Source of the DNA: Balaenoptera acutorostrata
Lineage: Eukaryota > Chordata > Mammalia > Artiodactyla > Balaenopteridae
NCBI RefSeq assembly: GCF_949987535.1
Contig: NC_080067.1
Coordinates: 9,365,654-9,429,653 of the forward strand
Length of the DNA: 64,000 nucleotides
Direction: 5' to 3'
The notes beneath the pieces were generated by a model. That model was given only the letters and a program-made list of their open reading frames with translations, was not told the origin of the DNA and did no database searches. Both the position numbers and the translations under genes were made by a program. How positions within the stretch are numbered: the stretch's first letter is position 1; each line of letters opens with the position of its first letter. Shown here piece by piece: positions 54,246 to 64,000 of the stretch.

Positions 54246-55195
54246 AGCATCAATTAATGGGCCCAATGCATGGCAATGTTATTAAGGCCTGAATATCACC
54301 CAGAGAATATGGACATCTGCTTCTCATTTGTGGAAATGATGGAGGGGGACTTGATGCTTAAATCTCATTGAAGCATGCTTTTCTTAACCACATGTGGTTA
54401 AGCGTAATTGTTGAGCATGACAAAGTACGAAAGTTCTGGGAAACACTGACCGCTTGTCCGTGTTCATAAAGCTATGTTTCACCACCAGAAAGGATGCCTT
54501 TATCCCTGCTCTGGACATCCCCTTGTAGAATTCCTTCTAAGATCCTATTCTATAACGGCCATGAAAACGGGACCTGCACACAGAGACCCATGTTGACTTT
54601 CACATCCTGCAGGCAAAGAATGTGAAAAACTGATCCGATTTAGTCACAACTCTAACCTTTGAAATGCACTGCCTTTGCTAGCCATTCCTTTTCCTTGTGT
54701 TTTTACACTGTAGTAAAGGAGGTGGAGGTATGAGTTGGTGAAGGGAGAAGAGTGAAGAGGAAATTTGGACAAGTTGTAACCATCCATGCCCAAACATTCT
54801 GTGTAGGCAGGCTGGCCCATTTAAACCAAAGCAAATCTAAAACTATCCTGAATTAGAAAAGAGCTAGGGTTCCCACGGATTGCTCATGTACTCTGCTCCA
54901 GCCAATGTGGACTTGTTTTTTTCTAGAAAAGCACAGAAGAGGCATAACTAAGGGGCCAAGTGTGAGTTACACTCCTCTGCAAAAACCAGGGCCCTGCCTC
55001 CATCCTCCAGCGCTCATTTGCTTGGGTTGAGGAAGAGAGCACCTAAGAGGAAATAATCCCTACCTATTGCTGGGACCCCCAAGGGCTTGCCGTGTGGTTT
55101 CTACAAAAATCCTTTCATCCCTCTGTGCCTTTGTCCTGTCAGCCATGAATGAGGTGCCCTTCTCACAGTAGACATTATTTCCAAATAGAACATTC
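54246..55195. other. Unrecognised sequence containing a 20-bp palindrome
   Basis: No gene, RNA or named repeat. A perfect palindrome at 54383-54402 is described separately. Confidence 0.4.
54383..54402. promoter_or_regulatory. 20-bp perfect palindrome with E-box core
   Basis: The half cttaaccaca is followed by its exact reverse complement. The centre is CACATGTG (a CANNTG E-box), and each arm holds AACCACA/TGTGGTT, a RUNX-like core. That it binds factors is inference; the palindrome itself is directly visible. Confidence 0.45.
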
Positions 55196-55199
55196 TACA

Positions 55200-55310
55200 C
55201 CAGTGCTTCTTAATTGAGTGTGTACTAGTAAAACCCAGGAGGGGGGCTTTAAAATTTTAGATGCTGGGGCCACACCCCACAACTACTAAATCAGAATTTG
55301 TAAGTGAGAA
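55200..55310 (+). repeat. MER5A-like hAT-Charlie fragment
   Basis: 'accagtgcttcttaattgag', 'gatgctggggccacacccca' and 'actactaaatcagaatttgt' are in MER5A order. Confidence 0.7.
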
Positions 55311-55360
<50 letters not shown>

Positions 55361-55362
55361 CA
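55311..55362. repeat. (CA)n-(TA)n compound microsatellite
   Basis: CA units then about 15 TA units; another short TATATA run follows at 55365-55374. Confidence 0.95.
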
Positions 55363-55374
55363 CGTATATATATA

Positions 55375-56545
55375 TGACCTTTAAAGGTATTTCTTATAAA
55401 TATATCCTCAGTTTAAATATAAATCACTATAGAAGTAATGTAACGGGCCCAAGTATTATAAACATGTGTGTTCCGTAAAAGAGAAATTCTATACATTTCT
55501 TATTTGACTCCCATTTAAAAAGAACTAGTCTGCTTTTAAATTCTTTTACTTTATTGTATCCCTAAAATGGCTAATAATAAATTGATTCCATAAATGGAGA
55601 ATTCCAGAATTAAATCCTATGTAAAAAGATAAAAGCACAGGAAGGATGTACCTTATTTACGTGCTGCCTAAGGTTATATACCTGTCACAGAGGTGATATC
55701 TCTTTACAAATAAAAGCAAAGAAAACAATAAGTAGGATATGTTGGCTCTTATTAGACTAAACAAAATTAAGAGCAGGCTTTAACAAAATCATACTCTTTT
55801 TATTAGAGAGAGAAAGCTTCAGACCAAAGAAAGGAAAAGGAAAAGGAAAGCAGGGGCATTAATTCTGATCTCCTAATTTAATTCAGATATATAGTAATCC
55901 AGAGGGGACCGTATTTTAAAAATTAGCTACAATGTGTGAAATGCACTAATTCCATTTTATAAAAGTTTTATTTGAATTACAATGAAAAGGAACCCAAAAA
56001 AGGGTGGGAGGGAAATCTTTGCTAATATTAATTAATTAATGATACGCTAAATTTTAGAGAGAGGGAAGGCATAAATGTGTAAATGATAATTTCTTGACTC
56101 TTATTGGTAACTGTGTACATGAAAATTCTGTCTTTTTGTGTGGTCTACATTATACACTCCAGTTTTTGCAAGCAAATTAGAAACAGATAAGCCACAAAAA
56201 TCAAATGACTACAGGTTAATCTATTTTGATATGAGTTCTTACAAAGAAAAAGTGGACCATTTTCCCAAAAGATGTTCTTGATGTGTAAGACCTCACTAAG
56301 CCTCTCCTGTTCCAATCAGAAGGCAAGTCCTAGAAAAGAATGGAGATAATATTACCTTTCCCCATTCACGTTATCAGTTAAAGAAAAGCAGCAGAAGTGA
56401 ATTCAACATATTGCAAACATTTATCATCCCACACAGGTGTGACTATGCACTCTTCTACTTGGTTGACTAATCACTGTGTTTTATCATTCAGGCTATGACT
56501 ATCTTTACCCAGCAGGAACGTCACAAAAAAAGGAGCCAGCACGAA
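55375..56545. other. No recognised feature
   Basis: AT-rich non-coding sequence with 'attaattaattaat' near 56028. No gene or named repeat. Confidence 0.4.
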
Positions 56546-56611
56546 AGAGACAAGACAACTGAGGAAGAATACAGAAAAAATGTGACATTCCTGGAACAAA
56601 GAAGAGGACAG
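56546..56611 (+). repeat. Local duplicate, presumed source copy
   Basis: This 66-bp stretch beginning 'agagacaagacaactgag' recurs with a few changes at 59080-59143 inside an L1. The flanking bases here do not match the L1, and I see no repeat family around it, so this copy is likely the original. Confidence 0.75.
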
Positions 56612-58100
56612 GATTAGAGAAATCTAATTAGAACACGAGGTCAGCATTTCCCTAAGTCTGTTCTCTGGAATGCTTGTCCCAGGAGAGGCTCAAACAGTAA
56701 TAGGTTCCATGGCCAAATGGGTTGGAGAAACCTTGCATTATCTCTCCCCCGCTTTCCTTGGAGATTCACAAGAAGATGATATTCTTGGTTTAAGCCAAGT
56801 GACTCACAAATTTATTCAGTTGTGGAACTTTTTAGACCTCCTGGCACCCACAAATAGTCCACAGAGCTAGTGTTCTGTAGAACACACAGTAACCACTGAA
56901 GCCGCCAACATAAGACTGGTGCTTTAAGGTAGCCCAGGAAAGGAACAATGCTTCAGAGATTAGCTGAAAATAGGGATTCTCATGGTTTTCCATTTCTGTG
57001 GCAGACAATGGCATGTGTATGGAAGGAAAGGGGCAAGGCCATGTTCTCAAATGAAATTCCACACATGAAATGAGTGAGTCATTGAAAAATTCAAGAATTC
57101 TCAATTTGAATTCAACTAAAAGAAGAAGAGATGTTAAAGACACATCACCCCCCTCTACTTTAAAAGATGAAATATATTCGGACTGTATTTCACCATCACA
57201 GTGGAGGAGGAAAAGAATGTACACACACCAGAAAGGTTACAGTACTAATGTATGTTAGCATCTCTGATGCTCCAGGCTTTCGGTTGTTCCCTCTGTGTGG
57301 CTAATCTCATAGTCATCATAACAATTTTAGTAAGTGAACATTATTACCCCTATTCAGACTTCAAAGAGAGTAGGTGAACTTTCACTACTTTGTGAAGTAT
57401 TATGGAAAGGTGAAAAAATATGGGCAAGAAAGAAGCAGAAAAATAGGAAGGAAAATTCCTAACTTTGCATAAAGAGGGATGCAGAGAAGCATTATCCACT
57501 CAGGGAAGGAGCAAGGTTGCAGAGGTTATGAAGAAGGCATGCTAATAGCCCACCACAGCAAGGGTTTTTGCAATGCACTGGTGTATCACCACTCAACCTA
57601 AGTAACCCGTACATGGAAGATGCTGCATGATGAGTTAGTCCCCAGGGCCTTCTTGCAGTATCACCATCAAGTCTGTTTTACTAGTCAGTCAGTCAAAGCA
57701 AGAGGAAGGGAAGAAAGTTCGGGACTTCCCTGAACTCACAACAAATCAAGGACAAACCCAGGATTGGATGGCTGATAATAACTGAACATGAATTGTAGGA
57801 ATCCAGGGTTAGGTAGTGGGTCTAGGAGACTTGAGGAGTGAAGAACTACTCATGACTAACAAAATAATCAAGACGGTACGTGGAGGGAAAAGCAAGAAAA
57901 GAAAAGATGGCATGGGGAAGCAGGATCAGACTTTTCCATATTCAATCCAACCTCACGTGGAATCTCTAAGGACAGTCATTACTGAATGGACCCCATTTCT
58001 CCATCTATCAGTGAGGAAAAGTCTTACGCTGCCTGTCTTATCCACATACTGATAGATTTGGGCATTTTAGGGTGTTTTACTTAGTTTCAACTATTTGCGA
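56612..58100. other. Mostly unrecognised; possible MIR relic at 57296-57390
   Basis: 'catcataacaattttagtaa' and 'cattattacccctattcaga' look like a reverse MIR piece. The 130-codon minus frame (56832-57224) has no domain I recognise and is likely chance. Nothing else is seen. Confidence 0.35.
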
Positions 58101-58104
58101 ATTC

Positions 58105-58260
58105 AGAAATCTTTGGGTTACATGTGAGAGAAAATCTTGCTCAAACTGGTTTAAGAGAAAATAAGTTTAAATTTAAATAAAATTTAGTTATTTCATTGAA
58201 AAGTTCAAGAAAGAATGATTTCTGGCCCAGTTAATCCCAGGATGTCACATGGCTCAAGTC
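58105..58260 (+). repeat. Ancient repeat (related to 53582-54115)
   Basis: 'tgagagaaaatcttgctcaa' then 'actggtttaagagaaaataa' and 'gatgtcacatggctcaagtc' follow the same motif order. Confidence 0.5.
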
Positions 58261-58449
58261 ACACTAGCCTTCCCCCTCTCTCTTTCCTCCCCACTCTTTT
58301 ATCTCCATCTCTGCATTTATTTCCAGTTCCATCTCTTTCTCTCTCAGTCCCACCTTCCCCTCTCTGTTGACATCATTCTCAAGCAGGCCTTCTCCACTAG
58401 GGACCTCAGATATCTCCAGCTCTCATTACTTTGATAGCTGTATATCCAA

Positions 58450-58555
58450 GTACAAAACAGAAACAGATCAGACATTTACAAAACAGAAACAGACTCAGAC
58501 ATAGAAAACAAAATTATGGTTACCAAAGGGGAAAGGGGTGGGGGGGATAAATTAG
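58450..58555 (+). mobile_element. Small LINE-1 3'UTR fragment, near copy of 58905-58990
   Basis: 'acagaaacagactcagacat', 'ggttaccaaaggggaaaggg' and 'gataaattaggaa' repeat the text at 58913-58993 with only a few differences. Both lack changes separating them from each other but share changes from the other L1 copies here (aaggggtgggggg). An internal partial repeat 'acaaaacagaaacaga' also occurs twice at the left. Confidence 0.8.
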
Positions 58556-59079
58556 GAATCTTCTCTTTCCCAAAAATGCTAACAAAAGTCCTAGCTTTGA
58601 TGAAAACTCTAATTTGAAAAGATACATGCACCCCAATGTTCATAGCAGCCCTATTTACAATAGCCAAGACATGGACGCAACCTCAGTGCCCATCAACAGA
58701 CGAATGGATAAAGAAGTTGTGATATATATATATATATATGTAATGGAATATTACTCCTCCATAAAAAAGAATGAAATAATGCCATTTGCAGCCACATGGA
58801 TGGATCTAGAGATTATCATACTAAGGGAAGTAAGTCAGACAGAGAAAGGCAAATATCAAATGATATCACTTATTTGTGGAATCTAAAAAAAATGATACAA
58901 ATGAACTTATTGACAAAACAGAAATAGACTCAGACATAGAAAACAAACTTATGGTTACCAAAGGGGAAAGGGGTGGGGGGATAAATTAGGAATTTGGGTT
59001 GAACAGATACACACTACTGTGTATAAAATAGATAAACAACAAGAACCTACTCTATAGCACAGGGAACTCTATACAATAT

Positions 59080-59143
59080 AGAGACAAGACAACTGAGAAC
59101 AGTACAGAAAAATGTGACATTCCTGGGACAAAGAAGAGGACAG
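59080..59143 (+). repeat. 64-bp insert inside L1, copy of 56546-56611
   Basis: 'agagacaagacaactgag', 'tacagaaaaatgtgacattc' and 'aaagaagaggacag' match the upstream stretch with one substitution, one single-base gap and a short divergent patch (gaagaa against aacag). L1 sequence normally reads straight from 'caatat' to 'cttgtgataaacc' here. It is in the same orientation as the source. Confidence 0.88.
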
Positions 59144-59185
59144 TGTAAACCTGTGATAAACCATAATGGAAAAGAATATAAAAAA

Positions 59186-59186
<1 letters not shown>

Positions 59187-59233
<47 letters not shown>
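59187..59233. repeat. (TA)n microsatellite in L1 3'UTR
   Basis: About 23 TA units at the position where sister L1 copies carry only 'aatatatatat' (for example 52100-52110). The poly-Tyr/Ile frames here are artefacts. Confidence 0.95.
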
Positions 59234-59235
<2 letters not shown>

Positions 59236-59323
59236 GAATCACTTTGCTGTACACCTGAAGCAAGCACAATATTGTAAATCAACTATATTTCAGTTAAAAA
59301 ATTGAAAAAGAAAAGTCCTGGCT

Positions 59324-59640
59324 CGAGTCATATCAGTTGAAGTCACGTGCTCATCTCTGCAACAAGCTCAGTGTCCAGGGACTGGAATGTGCTGATTGGT
59401 CACCTGTGCTCCCCCGAAGCTGAGAGGTGGGTCAGTCCCTCCACAGCCATGGACTGAAGACAGAAGAGGGGCTTCTCCAAAGGAAAGAAGGCAAATTGGT
59501 GCTGAGCAGGCAGAGTAACACATGTCCACTAAGGCCAAGGCAGCCTTTTAAAATTTAAGAGGGCTCAAATTTAAAGCACTTGGGCCTTGCTATTGGCTGG
59601 TGAAACGTATATCAAAGCACTGTGGAACCATAAAGAGGAG
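59324..59640. other. No recognised feature
   Basis: Unrecognised non-coding sequence. Confidence 0.4.
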
Positions 59641-59654
59641 GAAGCAATTTGTTC

Positions 59655-59815
59655 TCCATAGAAGGGGGCAGGAGGAGGTGCCCTTTGAGCTGAGGCTGGA
59701 AGGAGACGTGAGCGTGTGACAGAGGCAGGTAGCGCTCCCAAAACAGGTCCTGTTCTCTGAATATTCTCACCCAGGGGCTTTGAATGGAAATGACAGTCTT
59801 CCAGGCAGAGAGAGG
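59655..59815 (-). repeat. Possible LINE-2 relic, antisense
   Basis: 'gaggtgccctttgagctgag' with 'gctggaaggagacgtgagcg' and 'cttccaggcagagagagg' resembles reverse L2 ('gaggtgacatttgagctgagacctgaa..ttccaggcagaggga'). Confidence 0.5.
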
Positions 59816-60129
59816 TAAAAAGTTAAAAGCTAATGTGTCTCATCCTTTTCTCCCTTCCCCTTTGGCAGCATCTGTGGAAGCTGTGTGTTGAAACTGTACA
59901 GCCTCAAGATCGAATCCTTGGGTCACCTCCTGGAAGAGAGCCACCCAGTAACTATGCCCCACCCACAATGACCTTGCCTGGGTGAGAAAACCTCTGTTAC
60001 GGTATGTCACTGAGACTTAGGGTTAAGATAACATCGCCACTCGGGATCTGATTTATGTTTCTGAACTCTTGTCACATACATAGTGAACTTCATCAATTTC
60101 ATAAACTTCATCTCAGCAGTTCTGTTCTG

Positions 60130-60400
60130 CTCTATATGTCTTTCTTTCTCCTTGGACCATTGAGTGAGCTATTCAGGTCATGTTCTTGTGGTGATGGGAT
60201 AGGCACATGAAAGCAAATGAAAATGTACAAGGCCCTCTGAGGCCTAGGCTGAGAATTGATACACTGCCATTTCTGCCTTGGTGCCATTAGCCAAAGCAAA
60301 GTCACACAGCCAAGCCCAAAGTCAAGGGCAGGGGAAATGCACTGCACCCATGACAAAGTGATGGAGATGGTGTGAATCTTAGGGAAGGCAAAGATTTGGG
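60130..60400 (+). repeat. Ancient interspersed repeat (family of 50434-50940)
   Basis: 'ctctgaggcctaggctgaga' then 'tgccatttctgccttggtgc' and 'caaagtcacacagccaagcc' match the shared pattern ('..gaggcctaggctc..cacttctgccacattc..caaagcaagtcacatggcc..'). Confidence 0.55.
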
Positions 60401-61600
60401 ACCAAAAATTCCATCTACCCCTTAGGTATCTTTCACCATGGAGACTCCTGAAAACCTCAGAAGACATCTGTGGGGAATGTCAAGATACTCCTGGACTATG
60501 AAATGAAAGATAACCAACCTTCAGAATTCTCCTCATTTGGGAAGTTCAAAGGCCACAAGTGTCTCTCTCAGCCTCCCCAGCATTCTCTGCCCATTGACAT
60601 CTTTTCTCCACATTGTAAACACCAGGATTAGTTCTGTTACCCACAGATCAGGAGTTTGTGTCTTTATTTACCCTGGTGACCAGAAAGGTGATGGAAATAG
60701 GACATAAGGAAAGCTGCTTTTTCATTTGCACTACTTCATTTGTTTTGTATTTATAAGAGATATAGCCCAAGGAAAGCTATAAATAAGAGGTTAGAAACAG
60801 CTTGAGGGGCTGGTGATGGAATCACAAATCACCAGGGTTACATCTTCATCTCTATCCTGATGTAGAACCTTTATAATTGCCAACATATATTTATCTCTGC
60901 TCAGGCTACACCATTTGTATATCAGAAGCTAAAAGAAAGTGACCTCAACTTTCCTAAAACGTCTACAAAGTTTCATACTGACTAGCCCAAATCTAGTTGG
61001 AGTGGCTCCACTATTTCTTATCCTGTCGAAGGCAAAGCTGGTCCTGCCAGGGCTTCTGTTTATCTGTTTCCATGTGTCCTTTTTCTGCTCTTGTTTTTAT
61101 GTAAGACCCCCAAGTGAGCCAGAATGCAATGTGAGGGTTGAGGCCACCTGTCTACTTACCCTAATATAAATTCTTACCAATTGATTTCCCTCATGATTTA
61201 CAGTATAAAGTGGGAAGCTATGGGCAAAGAGAGCATTGCTTCCAAAATACCTCACTTAAAATGCACCTAACTGTCTGAAACAAATTTATTTATCTTCCCC
61301 ATTAGAAAAAAAAAAATTCATTGTCAGATCACTGTGTTGCTGCTATGGGTTTGAGAGGATGAGAAACACATTCTGTTGGAAAGATAAACCCAGATGCCAG
61401 AAGGTTTGATTTGGTAGAAATAGAGGCAGAGGGCTCTCAATGGACCAAAGCTGAATGGAGATGCCTGGTGGGGCACACAGGGAAGGGAGGATAGACTAGG
61501 ACAAGGAGGCATAACAAATAAAAATAAAATCTGCTGAAGACAGAAGTAGATTTTGTTTCTTCACCATGTTGCTTAGACCTTATCCTGAAAACTGGATTCA
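60401..61600. other. No recognised feature
   Basis: No gene, RNA or named repeat. The 76-codon frame at 60939-61169 has no domain I recognise. Confidence 0.4.
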
Positions 61601-61604
61601 CCCT

Positions 61605-61835
61605 AGTAACCAGCACTTGCTGAGCAGTTGCTCTAAGCCAGAGTCTGTGCTTGGTGTGTTACATGCCCCATAGCATTTATCATTATCCTATTTTCAGATC
61701 AGGAGACTGAGGCTGGAGAGAGAGTGAGTGACTTGCCTAAGGTCTCACAGATAGAAGTTGATGGGCTGGGAGACAGAGATGGCACAGGATGTAACCAAAG
61801 CCGTCTGCCTCTTACCTCAAGAATGTAACCACTGT
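61605..61835 (-). repeat. MIR SINE, antisense
   Basis: 'tcctattttcagatcaggag', 'actgaggctggagagagagt', 'gacttgcctaaggtctcaca' and 'ccgtctgcctcttacctcaa' then 'gtaaccactgtactg' are the reverse MIR blocks. Confidence 0.88.
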
Positions 61836-61964
61836 ACTGTGTTTCCTTCATTCCCTTTAAAGAAATGAACTGACCTGGCTATTGGGATGATAAGGAAGAA
61901 GACACAAGAGGAAAAGCAAACAACAACAAAAGAAATATCAAACAGATAATGAGAGAGAAAAAAT

Positions 61965-62035
61965 ACTGAACTTGGACTTCGTCCTGGCTCTGCCACTTAA
62001 TGATTTGAAAGACGAGGCAGATTCTCTGGGCCCCA
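61965..62035 (+). repeat. MIR-like fragment
   Basis: 'gaacttggacttcgtcctgg' and 'ctctgccacttaatgatttg' resemble the start of MIR. Confidence 0.5.
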
Positions 62036-62590
62036 ATGCCTTGCACAAAAAGCTTGCAAACAGTATCGTGGGATGTTCAATGAGACTTTTTCTGTTGCCC
62101 AGAATTGATGACAGGCCAGTAAGTAGAGAAGGACAAAGAGGGGTCAAGTATCCCACATTCTAAAGACAGCCGTAAATGATGGGGTCCAGATATACACTAC
62201 AGGAATGACTAAGAGGCAGGCAAACAGTCTTTGCTACCTTCAGCTATCATTGGTAAAATGATGTCAGCATCCCACCCCATCACCTTGGCATTCACCATTT
62301 CCACACAGTCCATCGGCTTTCTATAAACAGGACCTGCACCTCTTTGCCTGTGAGCCTTCTCCTCCACAGGAGCATATGGTAGGTAGCCCAGAAGTACAGA
62401 GAGGGGTCCTTTCTTCCAGAGCAGCCTTTAGCTAAGGATGGAAAGGAATTGGTAGGAAAACAAACCAGCATCCTTGTCTTCAGGAAAGATATGAAGACAT
62501 GGAAACCTCCATGAAGTTTCACCTGCTTTTCTCTCATTTGGAAATGTCACCTTACATGCTAGGAAAACTTAAATCCGTCATAATAGTATT
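62036..62590. other. No recognised feature
   Basis: No gene, RNA or named repeat. Confidence 0.4.
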
Positions 62591-62591
62591 A

Positions 62592-62880
62592 GCTAAGCTG
62601 TTGCAACAAGTAACCCTAAATCTCAATAGCTTACCACAACAGAGGTTTTTCTCACCCATGCAAAAGATCACTGTGGGTGGGGGATCTTACTGGGTGGCTC
62701 TCTTCCACGCGGTCAACCAAAGATTCCATCTCGAGGCTCCACAATTTCAACACACAGCTTCCACAGACTCTGCCAAAGGGAAAAATGGATGATACACACT
62801 GGCTTTTAGCTATCTTTTCCTAGAGGCTTGGCACTCCATTCAAAGCCCATTGGACAGAACAAGTCACGTGGCACCAACCT
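62592..62880 (+). repeat. Ancient interspersed repeat (family of 1500-1800)
   Basis: 'taagctgttgcaacaagtaa', 'ccctaaatctcaatagctta', 'cccattggacagaacaagtc' and 'acgtggcaccaacctaactg' follow the family order from head to tail. L2 follows directly. Confidence 0.6.
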
Positions 62881-62881
62881 A

Positions 62882-63190
62882 ACTGGCCACTCCTACTCCC
62901 CCATCAAGCCCCAGCTCAAAGAGCACCTCCTCCACGAAGACCTGCATGATCATCCGGCCTCCTTCCAAGGACAGCAAAGAGCTTTATCCTCCTTTATGCT
63001 TCCCACAGCCTTTGATACATGTCTCTAATTCATGCTTCTCAGATTGCTTTGTAATTTTGCTCTCCCATTTTTCTGTGAGCCCCACAAAAGGAAAAAAAAA
63101 TAAAGCTCGTTTCTTTTCTTGTCCCCATGATAGTGCCAGGGAAGTAGCTAGGGTTCAAGAAATGTTTAGTGAATGAATGAATGAATGGAT
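62882..63190 (+). repeat. LINE-2 3' terminus
   Basis: 'ccccagctcaaagagcacct' then 'cctccacgaagacctgcatg', 'gtgagccccacaaaag' and 'agtgccagggaagtagctag' then 'aagaaatgtttagtgaatga' with repeated ATGA units match the L2 end in order. Confidence 0.8.
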
Positions 63191-64000
63191 GAATTATGGC
63201 TTCATAAATAGCTATGACCTTGCAAGTTTCCTGCTGTATCTAATCACAGGACATGCAATCAGATCTCCACAAAACCACCCTTGACTCTTCTGATGTGGAA
63301 ATGCTCCTTGATTACATTTCTCCTCTGGGTATGGCAAGGAACCAAAGTCAAGGAAATAACAGATAACAGTAAAAACCTAGGATCAGGAGCCTTGAATTAG
63401 CACAGTAGGACTTGGATGCCAAACATAGGTCAGGAATAAAAACTGGACCTCCAGGCACTAACATGTTTTCCAGCATGGCTGTGGTCCCCGCCCCCAGGCT
63501 CCACCAACACACAGAGTGCCCAGAACAAAGCCCCTAGGGCACCTGGCGTTTCCAAGGCCACAGTCCAAACCTTCACAAGAAACCAGATGAGCCAAGCTGA
63601 TCCCCAACTGGCAAGAAGGAAGGAAGGAACTAGAGATTTCTCAGCTGAGGAGCCTCTGAGAAAAGCAAAAATGTAAGCTTCCTAAGATTCATCGCTCCTG
63701 CCATATGCTGTGACTTTTCCATTCATACCAGAAATTGTGGGAATTTCAGCTTCCAAATATAACATTGAGAAATTAACTAAGAGTTTATAAATAAGTCCTG
63801 ACTCAGAGCAGGGCCCTTGTTAATATTCTTCAGGCTCTGTGGGAATTGATGCCCCAACCAAGGCCCTTACTTTTGGGGATACTCCTCACCAAGGAGGTCC
63901 TCACTGCCCTTCTACGACCTTGTTACTGCCATCCTCGCCACCTCTGTATCAGACTTCATACTCTCTGGGACTCTCAGCTTGTGCCAAAAATCAACCAAGA
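63191..64000. other. No recognised feature
   Basis: No gene, RNA or named repeat is supportable up to the window end. Confidence 0.4.

Larger units (their letters stand above)
58597..59310 (+). mobile_element. 5'-truncated LINE-1 with an internal 64-bp foreign segment
   Basis: It starts 'gatgaaaactctaatttg'-like text, carries the ORF2 end (90 codons at 58614-58886, ending MISLICGI and stop), the 3'UTR and an A-rich end. The 13-mer aaaagtcct[a/g]gct is at 58584-58596 and 59311-59323 (one mismatch). The 3'UTR reading is broken after 'ctatacaata' by a non-L1 segment at 59080-59143, and resumes at about 59151 with 'tgtgataaaccataatggaa'. Two TA expansions (58722-58738, 59187-59233) also lengthen it. 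Confidence 0.93.

Noticed and set aside
56832..57224. 130-codon minus-strand frame
   Set aside because: No recognisable domain or splice context; treated as chance.
59052..59305. Membrane-like Tyr/Ile small proteins on both strands
   Set aside because: They are translations of a (TA)n tract in L1 3'UTR.
1..64000. An undescribed defence, biosynthetic or other gene system
   Set aside because: No intact gene was found anywhere. The window is explained by mammalian repeats, microsatellites and unrecognised non-coding sequence.

Overview
This window looks like intergenic or deep intronic DNA from a mammal, most likely a cetacean or close relative (Cetartiodactyla). The evidence is the repeat content. 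There is a full tRNA-derived SINE of the CHR type at 43942-44293 and a shorter antisense CHR-like SINE at 9515-9636. There are many 5'-truncated LINE-1 copies with the 3'UTR typical of cetartiodactyl L1. I saw no Alu, no Bov-tA/BovB and no pig PRE-1. Older pan-mammalian repeats (L2, MIR, MER5A-like, MER2, MER20-like and MaLR LTRs) fill much of the rest. I found no protein-coding gene that I can support. The longest open frame (26679-27611, + strand) is the decayed C-terminal part of a LINE-1 ORF2. The other open frames have no recognisable domain, or come from L1 relics or microsatellites.

Layout. 1-8.2 kb: purine-rich microsatellite, an ancient repeat, an L2 relic, an antisense L1 tail nested in an L2, and old DNA-transposon pieces. 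8.2-9.9 kb: an old sense L1 split by a SINE. 10-23 kb: MIR, L2 and MER5A relics among unrecognised sequence, with a CpG-bearing patch at about 11.45-11.71 kb. 23.2-24 kb: an antisense MaLR LTR carrying a nested MER2. 26.7-28.8 kb: the best-preserved L1, with a matching 16-bp target-site duplication. 30-35 kb: a dense nest of MaLR LTRs, an old L1M body, a small retrocopy-like insert, and an L1 tail nested in another L1. 36-44.3 kb: LTR-like and L2 sequence, L1 tails, a GC/CpG-elevated segment at 40.85-41.40 kb, a tRNA-like relic and the CHR SINE. 45-64 kb: further L1, L2, MIR, MER5A and LTR relics, including a rearranged L1 at 58.6-59.3 kb.

There is no operon, CRISPR array or defence or metabolic system here, and I do not claim an undescribed biological system. 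The observations most worth a second look are structural. A 64-bp piece inside the 58.6-59.3 kb L1 closely matches unique-looking sequence 2.5 kb upstream. A small poly(A)-tailed insert with target-site duplications lies inside the old L1 at 32.1-32.3 kb. An L1 copy at 52.27-52.70 kb has a perfect 16-bp target duplication but lacks its own 3' end. There is also a 20-bp perfect palindrome combining E-box and RUNX-like cores, a very long TG/TA/CA quasi-palindrome, and two CpG-elevated patches that could be regulatory. Repeat names rest on remembered family consensus sequences, not on a database search, and many outer boundaries are approximate.
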